Positions 26,652 to 35,352 of a DNA stretch of 64,000 nucleotides are shown here, piece by piece (position 1 is the first letter of the stretch; each line of letters opens with the position of its first letter). The stretch covers positions 4,402,001 to 4,466,000 of the forward strand of contig NZ_CP038438.1 of assembly GCF_004683905.1 (NCBI RefSeq), in the 5' to 3' direction. Below the pieces are notes generated by a model. The model did no database searches and was not told where the DNA came from. It saw only the letters and a program-made list of their open reading frames with translations. The stretch comes from Pseudomonas fluorescens. GTDB taxonomy: Bacteria > Pseudomonadota > Gammaproteobacteria > Pseudomonadales > Pseudomonadaceae. Both the position numbers and the translations under genes were made by a program.

Positions 26652-27413
26652 TCAGAAAGCCGTGACGCCGCCATCCACGGCCAAGGAATGACCGGTGGTA
26701 AACGCCGCGCCATCGCTGCACAGATACAGCACGGCGCTGGCGATTTCCTCGACCTTGCCGATGCGCCCCACTGGGTGCATCGCGTTGGCGAATTCGCCTT
26801 TCTTCGGGTCAGCCTCGTAAGCGCGACGGAACATGTCGGTATCGATCACCGCCGGGCACACGGCGTTGACGCGGATTTTCTTCTTCGCGTATTCGATCGC
26901 CGCCGACTTGGTCAGACCGATCACCGCGTGTTTCGACGCCGCATAAATGCTCATCTTCGGCGCCGCACCAAGCCCCGCCACCGACGCGGTGTTGACGATC
27001 GCCCCGCCGCCCTGAGCGAGCAACAACGGCAACTGGTACTTCATGCACAACCACACACCTTTGACGTTGACGCCCATGATCGCGTCGAACTCGTCCATCG
27101 AGCCGTCGGCCAGTTTGCCTTGCTCGATTTCGATCCCGGCATTGTTGAAGGCGTAGTCCAGGCGACCGTAGGTATTGATCACCTCGTCCATCAGATTCTT
27201 CACTTCGCTTTCGACGGTAACGTTGCAGCGTACGAAGGTCGCTTCGCCGCCGGCTGTACGAATCAGCGCCACGGTGCCTTCGCCCCCTGCCGTGTCCAGG
27301 TCGGCCACCACCACTTTCAAACCTTCGGCGGCGAACGCCTGGGCGGTCGCCCGGCCGATACCGTTGGCCGCTCCGGTGACTACGACCACTTGGCCGGAAA
27401 ACGTCATGCTCAT
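26652..27413 (-). CDS. SDR family oxidoreductase
   Basis: 253 aa classical short-chain dehydrogenase. The cofactor motif TGAANGIG is at residues 13-20, NNAG at 90-93, catalytic Ser144, Tyr157 and Lys161 (YAASK). The acidic residue after the second strand (VVVADLD) points to NAD(H). The C-terminal GHSLAVDGGVTAF is standard for the glucose-dehydrogenase-like subgroup. It is divergent from the MDR oxidoreductase at 27653 across a 239-bp gap. Substrate unknown. Confidence 0.93.
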   Translation of the reverse strand: MSMTFSGQVVVVTGAANGIGRATAQAFAAEGLKVVVADLDTAGGEGTVALIRTAGGEATFVRCNVTVESEVKNLMDEVINTYGRLDYAFNNAGIEIEQGKLADGSMDEFDAIMGVNVKGVWLCMKYQLPLLLAQGGGAIVNTASVAGLGAAPKMSIYAASKHAVIGLTKSAAIEYAKKKIRVNAVCPAVIDTDMFRRAYEADPKKGEFANAMHPVGRIGKVEEIASAVLYLCSDGAAFTTGHSLAVDGGVTAF

Positions 27414-27652
27414 TGTTATGTCCTCGAAGGGAGAGATGCAGGAGGGATTTGCAGACTCGCAGCATAGTCACCGGGGCCCGTCCCGAGTCAGCACTATCAG
27501 AAGGCTGTTTATGCCTTCATCCGTCGCAGTGATAAAAGCCTGTGGGCCACTATCACTGCACTGGATCATTGCGCATTCGCCACATCAGCCGACCTTGCAG
27601 CATTGGCCTCGAGGGTCTATCAACAAGGCTTCATTCAGTTCGAGTGCCTGCC

Positions 27653-28657
27653 ATGACCAGTCAGACCAATCGCCAGTTCCTCCTCGCCAAACGCCCGGTG
27701 GGGGCTGCGACCCGTGAGACCTTCACCTACCAGGAAGTCCCGGTCGGCGAACCGGGCGCTGGTCAGATACTGGTGAAAAACCAATACCTGTCCCTCGACC
27801 CGGCCATGCGCGGCTGGATGAACGAGGGCAAGTCCTATATCCCGCCGGTAGAAATCGGTGAAGTCATGCGCGCCTTGGGCGTGGGCCAGGTCATCGCTTC
27901 GAACAACCCGGGCTTTGCCGTCGGCGACTACGTCAACGGCGCTCTCGGCGTGCAGGATTATTTCCTTGGCGAACCCAGAGGTTTCTACAAAGTCGATCCG
28001 AAACTGGCGCCGCTGCCGGTGTATCTGTCCGCCCTTGGCATGACCGGCATGACCGCCTACTTCGCCCTGCTCGACGTGGGCGCACCGAAGGCTGGCGACA
28101 CCGTGGTGTTGTCGGGAGCTGCCGGGGCAGTGGGCAGCATTGCCGGACAGATCGCCAAGATCAAAGGCTGCCGGGTCGTCGGCATCGCTGGTGGTGCCGA
28201 CAAGTGCAAATACCTGATCGATGAACTGGGCTTCGACGGCGCTATCGATTACAAGCACGAAGACGTGCTGGCCGGACTCAAGCGTGAGTGCCCGAAAGGC
28301 GTTGATGTGTATTTCGATAACGTCGGCGGCGAGATCCTCGACGCTGTGCTCAGCCGTCTGGCGCCGAAAGCCCGGGTGGTGATCTGCGGCGCCATCAGCC
28401 AGTACAACAACAAGGAAGCGGTCAAAGGCCCGGCCAACTACCTGTCACTGCTGGTCAACCGTGCGCGCATGGAAGGCTTTGTGGTGATGGACTATGCCGC
28501 GCAGTACGCCGGTGCCGCGCAGGAAATGGCCGGCTGGATGGCCAAAGGGCAGCTCAAGAGCAAGGAAGACATCGTTGAAGGTCTGCAGACCTTTCCGGAG
28601 ACGCTGATGAAATTGTTCAGCGGGGAGAATTTCGGCAAGTTGGTGCTGAAGGTCTGA
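27653..28657 (+). CDS. NADP-dependent MDR oxidoreductase (CurA/leukotriene reductase-like)
   Basis: 334 aa from the ATG at 27653 (MTSQTNRQFLLAKRPVGAAT). It is a zinc-independent medium-chain reductase: nucleotide motif SGAAGAVGSIAGQIAKIKGC, substrate-side YLSLDPAMRGWM, and VDVYFDNVGGEILDAVL. The family reduces alkenals and enones, curcumin being the E. coli example. It ends in a very long perfect palindrome (28687-28776) shared with the convergent pyrF. Confidence 0.93.
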   Translation: MTSQTNRQFLLAKRPVGAATRETFTYQEVPVGEPGAGQILVKNQYLSLDPAMRGWMNEGKSYIPPVEIGEVMRALGVGQVIASNNPGFAVGDYVNGALGVQDYFLGEPRGFYKVDPKLAPLPVYLSALGMTGMTAYFALLDVGAPKAGDTVVLSGAAGAVGSIAGQIAKIKGCRVVGIAGGADKCKYLIDELGFDGAIDYKHEDVLAGLKRECPKGVDVYFDNVGGEILDAVLSRLAPKARVVICGAISQYNNKEAVKGPANYLSLLVNRARMEGFVVMDYAAQYAGAAQEMAGWMAKGQLKSKEDIVEGLQTFPETLMKLFSGENFGKLVLKV

Positions 28658-28686
28658 AACTTAACGCGACAACACACCAAAAGCAC

Positions 28687-28776
28687 TGTGGGAGCGGGCT
28701 TGCTCGCGAATGCGGTGGATCAGTCGATATCAATTTCGACTGATCCACCGCATTCGCGAGCAAGCCCGCTCCCACA
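28687..28776. repeat. Paired REP forming a perfect 41-bp hairpin
   Basis: The left arm 28687-28727 and right arm 28736-28776 are exact reverse complements over 41 nt, with an 8-nt loop. It includes the usual REP arm (GGAGCGGGCTTGCTCGCGAA) plus a further 14 bp of spacer that also pairs. It separates convergent genes and likely blocks transcription from both sides. Confidence 0.92.
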
Positions 28777-28798
28777 TTATTGGATCTTGCGTGTTTGA

Positions 28799-29497
28799 TC
28801 AGGCCAGTTCGGCCACGACCGACGCCAGTGCCTTGGCCGGATCCGCCGCCTGGCTGATCGGACGGCCGATCACCAGATAATCGGAACCGGCATCCAGCGC
28901 CTGACGCGGGGTCAGGATACGGCGCTGGTCATCTTGCGCACTGCCCGCCGGGCGAATCCCCGGGGTCACCAGTTGCAGCGACGGGTGCGCCGACTTCAGT
29001 GCAGTGGCTTCCAGCGCCGAGCACACCAGACCGTCCATCCCGGCCTTCTCGGCCAGCGCGGCAAGACGCAGCACTTGCTCCTGCGGTTCGATATCCAGAC
29101 CGATACCGGCCAGATCCTCACGCTCCATGCTGGTCAGCACGGTCACACCGATCAGCAACGGCTGCGGGCCGCTGCGCTTGGAAAGCTCTTCACGGCAGGC
29201 GGCCATCATGCGCAGACCACCGGAGCAATGCACGTTGACCATCCATACGCCCATCTCGGCAGCGGCTTTCACCGCCATCGCGGTGGTGTTGGGAATGTCG
29301 TGGAATTTCAGGTCGAGGAACACCTCGAAGCCTTTGTCACGCAAGGTGCCGACGATTTCCGCGGCGCAACTGGTGAACAGTTCCTTGCCCACTTTGACCC
29401 GGCACAGTTTCGGGTCCAACTGGTCGGCCAGCTTCAGTGCGGCGTCACGGGTGGGGAAATCCAGGGCGACGATGATAGGAGTCTGGCAGGCGGACAT
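28799..29497 (-). CDS. pyrF: Orotidine 5'-phosphate decarboxylase
   Basis: 232 aa from the ATG at 29497 (MSACQTPIIVALDF). The catalytic DLKFHDIPNT holds Asp62, Lys64 and Asp67; the phosphate-binding TPGIRPAGSAQDDQRR loop is intact. It makes UMP, the last step of de novo pyrimidine synthesis. In-frame sequence upstream of the chosen ATG is unlike the family. Monocistronic here. Confidence 0.96.
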   Translation of the reverse strand: MSACQTPIIVALDFPTRDAALKLADQLDPKLCRVKVGKELFTSCAAEIVGTLRDKGFEVFLDLKFHDIPNTTAMAVKAAAEMGVWMVNVHCSGGLRMMAACREELSKRSGPQPLLIGVTVLTSMEREDLAGIGLDIEPQEQVLRLAALAEKAGMDGLVCSALEATALKSAHPSLQLVTPGIRPAGSAQDDQRRILTPRQALDAGSDYLVIGRPISQAADPAKALASVVAELA

Positions 29498-29726
29498 GGA
29501 TGGGCTCTCAGGCAAGTCGAAATCGGCGCGCATTGTAGCGGAAGCGGCGGCGGCGCGGCACCCGATGATCGGTAAATCGTCGCCGCAAACGTGATCAGCA
29601 TAGCGCTCGCTGCAATTGTGTCGAACTCGATACACAACCGACACGCCGCCAACAAGCGCCCGCGCTAGCCTCGCCAGCCGCAACACGTCCTTACATCAGC
29701 ACTTCCCGCCTCACGGCAGGACGCCT

Positions 29727-30542
29727 ATGCTGAAACCACCACCTCGCAGCCCATCTTTGTGGTTGGCGGCCTACTGGCAGATGAACAGCCCCATGCACAA
29801 CACCCAGATCACCGTGACTGATGAGCAGAAAGACGACAAGCGCTGGAGCATCCGTGCGCTGATCGTCGATGACGATGTGCCGATCCGCGAGCTGATGATC
29901 GACTACCTGGCGCGTTTCAACATCCACGCCAGCGGCGTCACCGACGGCGCGGCCATGCGTCAGGCGATGCAGGCCGAGCATTTCGACGTGGTGGTGCTCG
30001 ACCTGATGCTGCCCGGCGAAGACGGCCTGTCGCTGTGCCGCTGGCTGCGCGCCGAATCGGACATCCCGATCCTGATGCTCACCGCCCGCTGCGAACCCAC
30101 CGACCGCATCATCGGCCTGGAACTGGGCGCCGACGACTACATGGCCAAACCGTTCGAGCCACGGGAGCTGGTGGCGCGGATCCAGACCATCCTGCGCCGT
30201 GTGCGCGATGACCGCACGGAACAGCGCGCCAACATCCGCTTCGACAACTGGCGCTTGAACAGCGTGCTGCGCCAGTTGATCGCCGACGATGGCCTGGTGG
30301 TGCCGCTGTCCAACGCCGAATTCCGCCTGCTCTGGGTCTTCATCGAACGCCCGCGCCGCGTACTCAGCCGCGAACAACTGCTGGATGCCGCCCGTGGCCG
30401 CTCGATCGAGGCGTTCGACCGCAGCATCGATTTGCTGGTGTCGCGCCTGCGGCAAAAACTCGGCGACGACCCGAAAGCCCCGCAGTTGATCAAAACCGTG
30501 CGCGGTGAAGGTTACCTGTTCGACGCGCGAGACATCGGCTGA
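29727..30542 (+). CDS. OmpR family response regulator
   Basis: 271 aa if the ATG at 29727 is used (AGGA five bases upstream); ATGs at 29781 and 29793 would remove a 18-22-residue leader and are also possible, since the receiver domain starts only near residue 43. The receiver has DDD (48-50), phospho-acceptor Asp92 (VVVLDLMLPGEDG) and Lys in YMAKPF. The C-terminal winged helix ends KTVRGEGYLFD. It is co-translated with the histidine kinase next door (TGATG overlap). Targets unknown. Confidence 0.9.
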   Translation: MLKPPPRSPSLWLAAYWQMNSPMHNTQITVTDEQKDDKRWSIRALIVDDDVPIRELMIDYLARFNIHASGVTDGAAMRQAMQAEHFDVVVLDLMLPGEDGLSLCRWLRAESDIPILMLTARCEPTDRIIGLELGADDYMAKPFEPRELVARIQTILRRVRDDRTEQRANIRFDNWRLNSVLRQLIADDGLVVPLSNAEFRLLWVFIERPRRVLSREQLLDAARGRSIEAFDRSIDLLVSRLRQKLGDDPKAPQLIKTVRGEGYLFDARDIG

Positions 30543-31591
30543 TGCGAGCGCGCTTCGACACGCTGTTCGGCCGCCTGTTTGGCATGCTGTTCGTGGCGAT
30601 CGTCCTGGCGCACCTGCTGGCCTTTGCCTGGTTTCATCACTATGGGCCACCCCCACCGCCGCCCCCGCCGGAGTTTGCCGAGGGCGTCGACGGCCAACGG
30701 CCACCGCCGGATCCGCGTTTCGCCCATCGCCCGCCGCGCCCCTGGTTCGGCGGGCCGTTGGTGCCGCTGACCTTCCAGTTCATCTCGCTGATGATCGCTG
30801 CGTGGTACGGCGCCAAACTGCTCAGCCGGCCGATCCAGCGCCTGAGCGATGCCGCCGAGCGCCTCAGCGAAAACCTCGACAGCCCGCCGCTGGACGAGTC
30901 CGGCCCGCGTGAGGCCCGACAAGCGGCGCACACCTTCAACCTGATGCAACAACGCATTCGTGAACAGGTGCAGCAGCGAGCACGCATGCTCGGCGCCGTC
31001 TCCCACGACCTGCGCACGCCGCTGTCGCGGTTGAAGCTGCGCCTGGAACAGATCGACGACGAAAAACTGCAAGGCCAGATGCGCCAAGACCTTAACGACA
31101 TGATCGGCATGCTCGACGCCACTCTCACCTACCTGCACGAACAGCGCACCAGCGAAGCGTTGCAGTTGATGGATGTGCAGGCGCTGGTCGAATCGTTGTG
31201 CGAGAACGCTCAGGATCAAGGTGCAGACGTTGAAGTCAGCGGCCATTGCGCACCGCTGCAGGTGCAGCCGATGGCGCTGCGCTCGTGCATCAACAACCTG
31301 ATGGACAACGCCCTGCGCTACGCCGGACAGGCACGCATCGAACTGCAGGATCAACGCGAGCAACTGCTGATCCGCGTGATCGACCACGGCCCGGGGATTG
31401 CCGAAGACAAGCGCGAGGCGGTGTTCGAACCGTTCTTTCGCCTGGAAGGCTCGCGCAACCGCAACTCCGGCGGCGTCGGCCTGGGCATGACCATCGCCCG
31501 TGAAGCGGCGCAGCGTCTGGGTGGTCAGTTGAATCTGGAAGAAACCCCGGGCGGCGGCCTGACCGCAATCATCCGCCTACCGCGCACTTAA
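30542..31591 (+). CDS. EnvZ-like sensor histidine kinase
   Basis: 349 aa. First membrane helix about residues 11-31, then a short periplasmic loop that is strikingly proline-rich (a run of eight Pro at about 36-43 and more PPR/PPD motifs), second helix about 74-92, HAMP, HisKA with His155 (GAVSHDLRTP) and a HATPase domain (NNLMDNALRYAG, GGVGLGMTIA). It pairs with the OmpR-type regulator. A loop of only about 40 residues suggests it senses the membrane or a partner protein rather than a large ligand. Confidence 0.92.
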   Translation: MRARFDTLFGRLFGMLFVAIVLAHLLAFAWFHHYGPPPPPPPPEFAEGVDGQRPPPDPRFAHRPPRPWFGGPLVPLTFQFISLMIAAWYGAKLLSRPIQRLSDAAERLSENLDSPPLDESGPREARQAAHTFNLMQQRIREQVQQRARMLGAVSHDLRTPLSRLKLRLEQIDDEKLQGQMRQDLNDMIGMLDATLTYLHEQRTSEALQLMDVQALVESLCENAQDQGADVEVSGHCAPLQVQPMALRSCINNLMDNALRYAGQARIELQDQREQLLIRVIDHGPGIAEDKREAVFEPFFRLEGSRNRNSGGVGLGMTIAREAAQRLGGQLNLEETPGGGLTAIIRLPRT

Positions 31592-31608
31592 GAAACACAC
31601 CTATCCAC

Positions 31609-31698
31609 CGTGGGAGCGGGCTTGCTCGCGAAAGCGGTGTGTCAGTCGACTTCTGTGTTGAATGATCGGCCGCCTTCGCGAGCAAGCCCGCTCCCACA
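31609..31698. repeat. REP-type inverted repeat
   Basis: Arms GTGGGAGCGGGCTTGCTCG and its complement face each other around about 40 nt. It follows the kinase stop codon by 18 nt and probably acts as a transcript end. Confidence 0.88.
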
Positions 31699-31725
31699 GG
31701 TTTCAGTGGTGTTCACTCCGTCGTG

Positions 31726-31806
31726 TATACCCACCGGTACAAAGCCAAAACACCCAGGACATCTTGCCCCTTGAGTCTGCACAAGCCGGTACACCCACCG
31801 GTTTTA
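31726..31806 (+). promoter_or_regulatory. Direct repeat upstream of the EF-hand gene
   Basis: TATACCCACCGGTAC (from about 31726) recurs as GGTACACCCACCGG (from about 31789), spaced roughly six helical turns apart. It looks like a pair of regulator sites, but no matching consensus is known to me. Confidence 0.35.
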
Positions 31807-31825
31807 CAGTCCAAGGAGTGAGCCC

Positions 31826-32677
31826 ATGATCGGTAGCGTCAGCAACTACACGAGCTATACCAGCACCAGCAGCACCACCCAGAACGCCCGCAGCCAACAA
31901 CTGCAAAAGCAACTGTTCGCCAAACTCGACAGCAACGGCGACGGCGCGGTGGATCAGGACGAACTGAAAAGTGCTCTGTCGCAGAAATCCGACGATGGCC
32001 TGCTGGTCAACCTGAGCAAGCAATTCGGTGATCTGGACAGCGACGCCAGCGGCAGCCTCAGCGCCGAAGAAATGACCGCGATGGCGCCTCCGCCGCCACC
32101 TCAGGATCAAGCACCGAACACCGACCTCGCCGACGCCCTGATCAGCGCCCTCGACGCCGATGGTGATGGCGCCATCAGCAGCGACGAACTGAGCACCGGC
32201 CTGACCAGCGCCGGCAGCAGCGCCGACAGCAACCAAATATTCTCGGCCCTGGACAAGAACAAGGACGGCACCGTCAGCCAGGACGAACTCACCGCCAGCC
32301 TCACCCCACCACCGCCACCTCCGCCGCAACAAGCCTCCAGCAACGAACTGTTCAGCCAACTGGATGCCGATGGTGACGGCAGCATCAGCGAGACCGAACT
32401 GAGCAGCGCGTTGCAAAGCAGCGACAGCGCCTCGACGATTAGCACTGATACCAGCGCTGCATTGCTCAAGGTACTGGACAGCGACAGCAGTGGCGGCGTG
32501 AGCAGCGACGAACTGAAAGCGGCGCTACAGGCAGGTCGGGAACGCCCGCCCGAAGAACAGACCGCCAGCACCCAGACCACCAGCGAAGCGCTGAACCGGA
32601 TGATTGCCAACTTGAGCAAGCAGTACTCGCTGGACAATGCTGCGCCGGTGGGCAAATACCTGAATGTGGCGACTTGA
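31826..32677 (+). CDS. Six-EF-hand calcium-binding protein, XopAW-like
   Basis: 283 aa, with AAGGAG upstream of the ATG. It has no signal peptide or membrane helix and starts with a Ser/Thr/Tyr-rich stretch. Six EF-hand loops are readable: DSNGDGAVDQDE, DSDASGSLSAEE, DADGDGAISSDE, DKNKDGTVSQDE, DADGDGSISETE, DSDSSGGVSSDE, separated by two proline runs (PPPPPPQ and PPPPPPPP). This make-up matches pseudomonad proteins named XopAW family calcium-binding effector after a Xanthomonas type III effector. There is no type III secretion gene in the window, so secretion is not shown. Confidence 0.85.
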   Translation: MIGSVSNYTSYTSTSSTTQNARSQQLQKQLFAKLDSNGDGAVDQDELKSALSQKSDDGLLVNLSKQFGDLDSDASGSLSAEEMTAMAPPPPPQDQAPNTDLADALISALDADGDGAISSDELSTGLTSAGSSADSNQIFSALDKNKDGTVSQDELTASLTPPPPPPPQQASSNELFSQLDADGDGSISETELSSALQSSDSASTISTDTSAALLKVLDSDSSGGVSSDELKAALQAGRERPPEEQTASTQTTSEALNRMIANLSKQYSLDNAAPVGKYLNVAT

Positions 32678-32744
32678 GTTGATGGGGTGATGAGTGATCG
32701 TTTCCATGCAGTGGTGTGGGAACGGTCATTTGGGTGTGGCCGTG

Positions 32745-32950
32745 AGAAGCTGGTTGCCTGATATGCCTCTTCGCGAGCAGGCTCACTCCTACAATTGGAT
32801 GGAGTGCATTCAGTTGGAGATTGTTCGGCTATAAGGCCGCCTTCGCGAGCAAGCCCGCTCCCACAGTTGGATTGGGGGTGGTCAGTTGGAAATTGGTCGG
32901 CTGTCAGGCCGCCATCGCCAGCAGGCTGGCTCCCACAATTTTTAACTGTA
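32745..32950. repeat. Three tandem REP units, second set
   Basis: Units of about 63-73 bp with the same lead as at 22439-22645. The REP heads come in the order AGCAGGCTCACTCCTAC, AGCAAGCCCGCTCCCAC, AGCAGGCTGGCTCCCAC, a rotation of the first set's order. Together with the next element they fill the 643-bp gap after the EF-hand gene. Confidence 0.83.
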
Positions 32951-33297
32951 TGCACCGCACGCGGCGAAGCCGCCCCACTCAATGGCCGAGTGTCAGCTCG
33001 CCGAAAGCTCTTGATCTTGACCTACGGGCGACATCGGAAGGCTGAGTGGAGGGATTGATCCGGGGGTGGGAGCGCAGCGACCGTTTGGCGAAGCCAAACA
33101 CAGCGAGAGGAGGTGCAGCGAAGCAAACCGGAGGCGATGCCCCCGGATGAATCCCGGAGCGAAGGGACCCCGAGCCCCAGCGAGCGGGCCGAACGTAGGA
33201 GCAAGCGTTTTGGGTTACTTTTTAGGCGTTTGTAAAAAGTGACTCGCCGTAAGGGCGAAACCGCCAGCCGCCACACCCAAACCAACGGATATGCCCA
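32951..33297. repeat. Long dispersed repeat, copy 2 (about 345 bp)
   Basis: It matches 22655-22993 in the same orientation with scattered substitutions and small indels, and ends 23 bp before the 3' end of the minus-strand permease gene. Confidence 0.85.
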
Positions 33298-33320
33298 CAA
33301 CCCCAAAAAAGCCAAGGCGC

Positions 33321-34361
33321 CTAAACCCGAGCCTGACTCTTACTCCAATCTGTCAACAAACTATAGGCCACCGCCAACAACGTAGGCCCGATAAACAACC
33401 CGATAAACCCAAACGCAATCAACCCGCCAAACACCCCAAGCAACACAATCACCAACGGCAGATTCCCCCCGCGGCTGATCAGATAAGGCTTCAACACGTT
33501 ATCCACGCCACTGATGATGAACGTCCCCCAGATCCCGAGAAACACCGCCATCCCGTACTCGCCCTTCCACGCCAGCCAGGCCGTAGCCGGAATCCACACC
33601 AACGGTGGCCCCATCGGAATCAGACTCAACAGGAAGGTCACGATCCCCAGCACCAACGCCCCCGGAACCCCGGCAATCAGGAACCCGACCAACGCCAGAA
33701 CCGCCTGCGCCGCCGCCGTACCGATCACCCCGTTGACCACCCGCTGCACGGTGCCGGCCACCAGCTCGATGTAATACCCGGCACGCTCACCAATCAGGCG
33801 CTGCAGCAGACCGTGAACAAACGCCGCCAAGCGCGGCCCGTCGCGATAGAAAAAGAACACGAAGACAATGCTCAAGGTCAGCTCGAGAATCCCGCCGCCA
33901 ATCTGCGCACTGCGCGCCAGCAACCAGTTACCGACCTGCCCCAGATACGGTTTGATCGACACCATCAGCGCTGCGCCCTGCTGATCAATGCTGTTCCAGA
34001 TCCCCACCAGCCGCTCGCCCACCAATGGCACGCTGCCGAGCCAGACCGGCGCCTCCGGCAGACCATCGACCTGCACATCCTTGATGAACGCCGTGGCGTC
34101 GCGCACATGATCGGCCAGGTTGAACCCGAGCCACACCAGTGGCGCCGCCACCAGCAACATCCAGCCCAGGGTCAAAATAGCTGCGGCAAGTGATTCGCGG
34201 CCATTGAGCCAACGGGTCAGCAGACGCATCAGCGGCCAACTGGCAAACGCCAGCACCGCGCCCCAGAACAGCGCCGACCAGAACGGCGCCATCACCCACA
34301 GGCTGGCACCGAACAGCACCAGCAGGAGGATTTGCACCAACAGCCGATCGTTATTGAGCAT
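33321..34361 (-). CDS. AI-2E transporter family (PerM-like) permease
   Basis: 346 aa from the ATG at 34361 (MLNNDRLLVQILLLVLFGAS). About seven or eight membrane helices; the family core FVFFFYRDGPRLAAF, PGALVLGIVTFLLSLIPMGP and GNLPLVIVLLGVFGGLIAFG are all present. Family members include AI-2 exporters and Na+/H+ antiporters, so the transported species cannot be named from sequence. Confidence 0.92.
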   Translation of the reverse strand: MLNNDRLLVQILLLVLFGASLWVMAPFWSALFWGAVLAFASWPLMRLLTRWLNGRESLAAAILTLGWMLLVAAPLVWLGFNLADHVRDATAFIKDVQVDGLPEAPVWLGSVPLVGERLVGIWNSIDQQGAALMVSIKPYLGQVGNWLLARSAQIGGGILELTLSIVFVFFFYRDGPRLAAFVHGLLQRLIGERAGYYIELVAGTVQRVVNGVIGTAAAQAVLALVGFLIAGVPGALVLGIVTFLLSLIPMGPPLVWIPATAWLAWKGEYGMAVFLGIWGTFIISGVDNVLKPYLISRGGNLPLVIVLLGVFGGLIAFGFIGLFIGPTLLAVAYSLLTDWSKSQARV

Positions 34362-34430
34362 GTACAGTCTCGAAGAAGTCAGTCGGTCAAAGAGTAGGCG
34401 AACACGCCGCGCGTGCACGCCCGATGCAGC

Positions 34431-35237
34431 TTACCGCAACAGATCGATGCGCAGGCCAGAGCCGTCGGCGCTCCCCGCCTCCATCCGTGCCGCCCGTACC
34501 CCCTGACCGATCAGCGCCTGACGCCAGGCCTCGGCCTTGGGTCCGGCAATCGTCACGCGTTGGGTGGTGTCGAGGTTCAAGCCACGGGAAATCAGTCGTA
34601 ACCAGGTGTCATCCGGATCGCCGGTCAGCTTGGGGAAGTCCAGTTCACCGGTACTTTTGAGCTGTCGCAACAGCGTGGCCGAGGTCGGCAGCAACACGCC
34701 CAGCGGCGCGCCCGCTTCGAACTGTTCGACATGCAGGTAGGCTTTGCGATTGCCGCGGGTGATGCTGTAGAGCGCGACCAGGGTGTTGTCCTTCGGTGCG
34801 GCCAGACGCAACAGCAGATAGGCCTGTTGCTCATCGGCACCGTACAGCTTGGAGTTGCCGAACACTTCATTGGCCCACAGGCTGCTTTCGCCACAATCAC
34901 GGGCCTGACACCAGAACAGCAACTCGGCGTCCTGCTTTTGCAGGGCTTCGCGGGCGGCGGTGAAGGCTTCGGTGGCGGAATGCTCAGGCGGCAACTCGTA
35001 GGTGACCGAAGTGGTCTGGCCGCGCGCCGTGACCTGGCCGTCAAAGCGCAACTGGCCGCTGATCTTGCGGATCGAGCCCAGCGGATAGATCCGCTCAAGC
35101 TCCACAGGAGGGCGATAGTCGACGATCTGCGCATCGGCCAGACGCGGCACGATCTGCAAATCCTGGCTGCCGGGCACGTCGGCGGCGAACGAAACGGAAC
35201 TGAAACAGCACAGCGCCAACAGACTGAGTGACCGCAT
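34431..35237 (-). CDS. DUF4892 periplasmic protein
   Basis: 268 aa from the ATG at 35237 (signal peptide MRSLSLLALCCFSSVSFA); another ATG four codons upstream (35249) is equally possible. Mature protein begins ADVPGSQDLQIVPR, typical of the DUF4892 family, with the SVTYELPPEHSATEAF and CQARDCGESSLWANEVF segments. The family is mostly found in pseudomonads and relatives, and its function is unknown. A C-terminal OmpA-like beta-alpha fold is possible. It is followed by the permease gene at a 69-bp gap. Confidence 0.85.
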   Translation of the reverse strand: MRSLSLLALCCFSSVSFAADVPGSQDLQIVPRLADAQIVDYRPPVELERIYPLGSIRKISGQLRFDGQVTARGQTTSVTYELPPEHSATEAFTAAREALQKQDAELLFWCQARDCGESSLWANEVFGNSKLYGADEQQAYLLLRLAAPKDNTLVALYSITRGNRKAYLHVEQFEAGAPLGVLLPTSATLLRQLKSTGELDFPKLTGDPDDTWLRLISRGLNLDTTQRVTIAGPKAEAWRQALIGQGVRAARMEAGSADGSGLRIDLLR

Positions 35238-35352
35238 AGTCAGGCTCATCGGATCGGCATGGCTTGGCGGGTCGGGGGCGCAGCGGTATAGAAATCCATC
35301 GTGTTTGTCTCCCATTTCAACCCGCCCAGCCTCGACAGTTGCCCGGTGCAAG

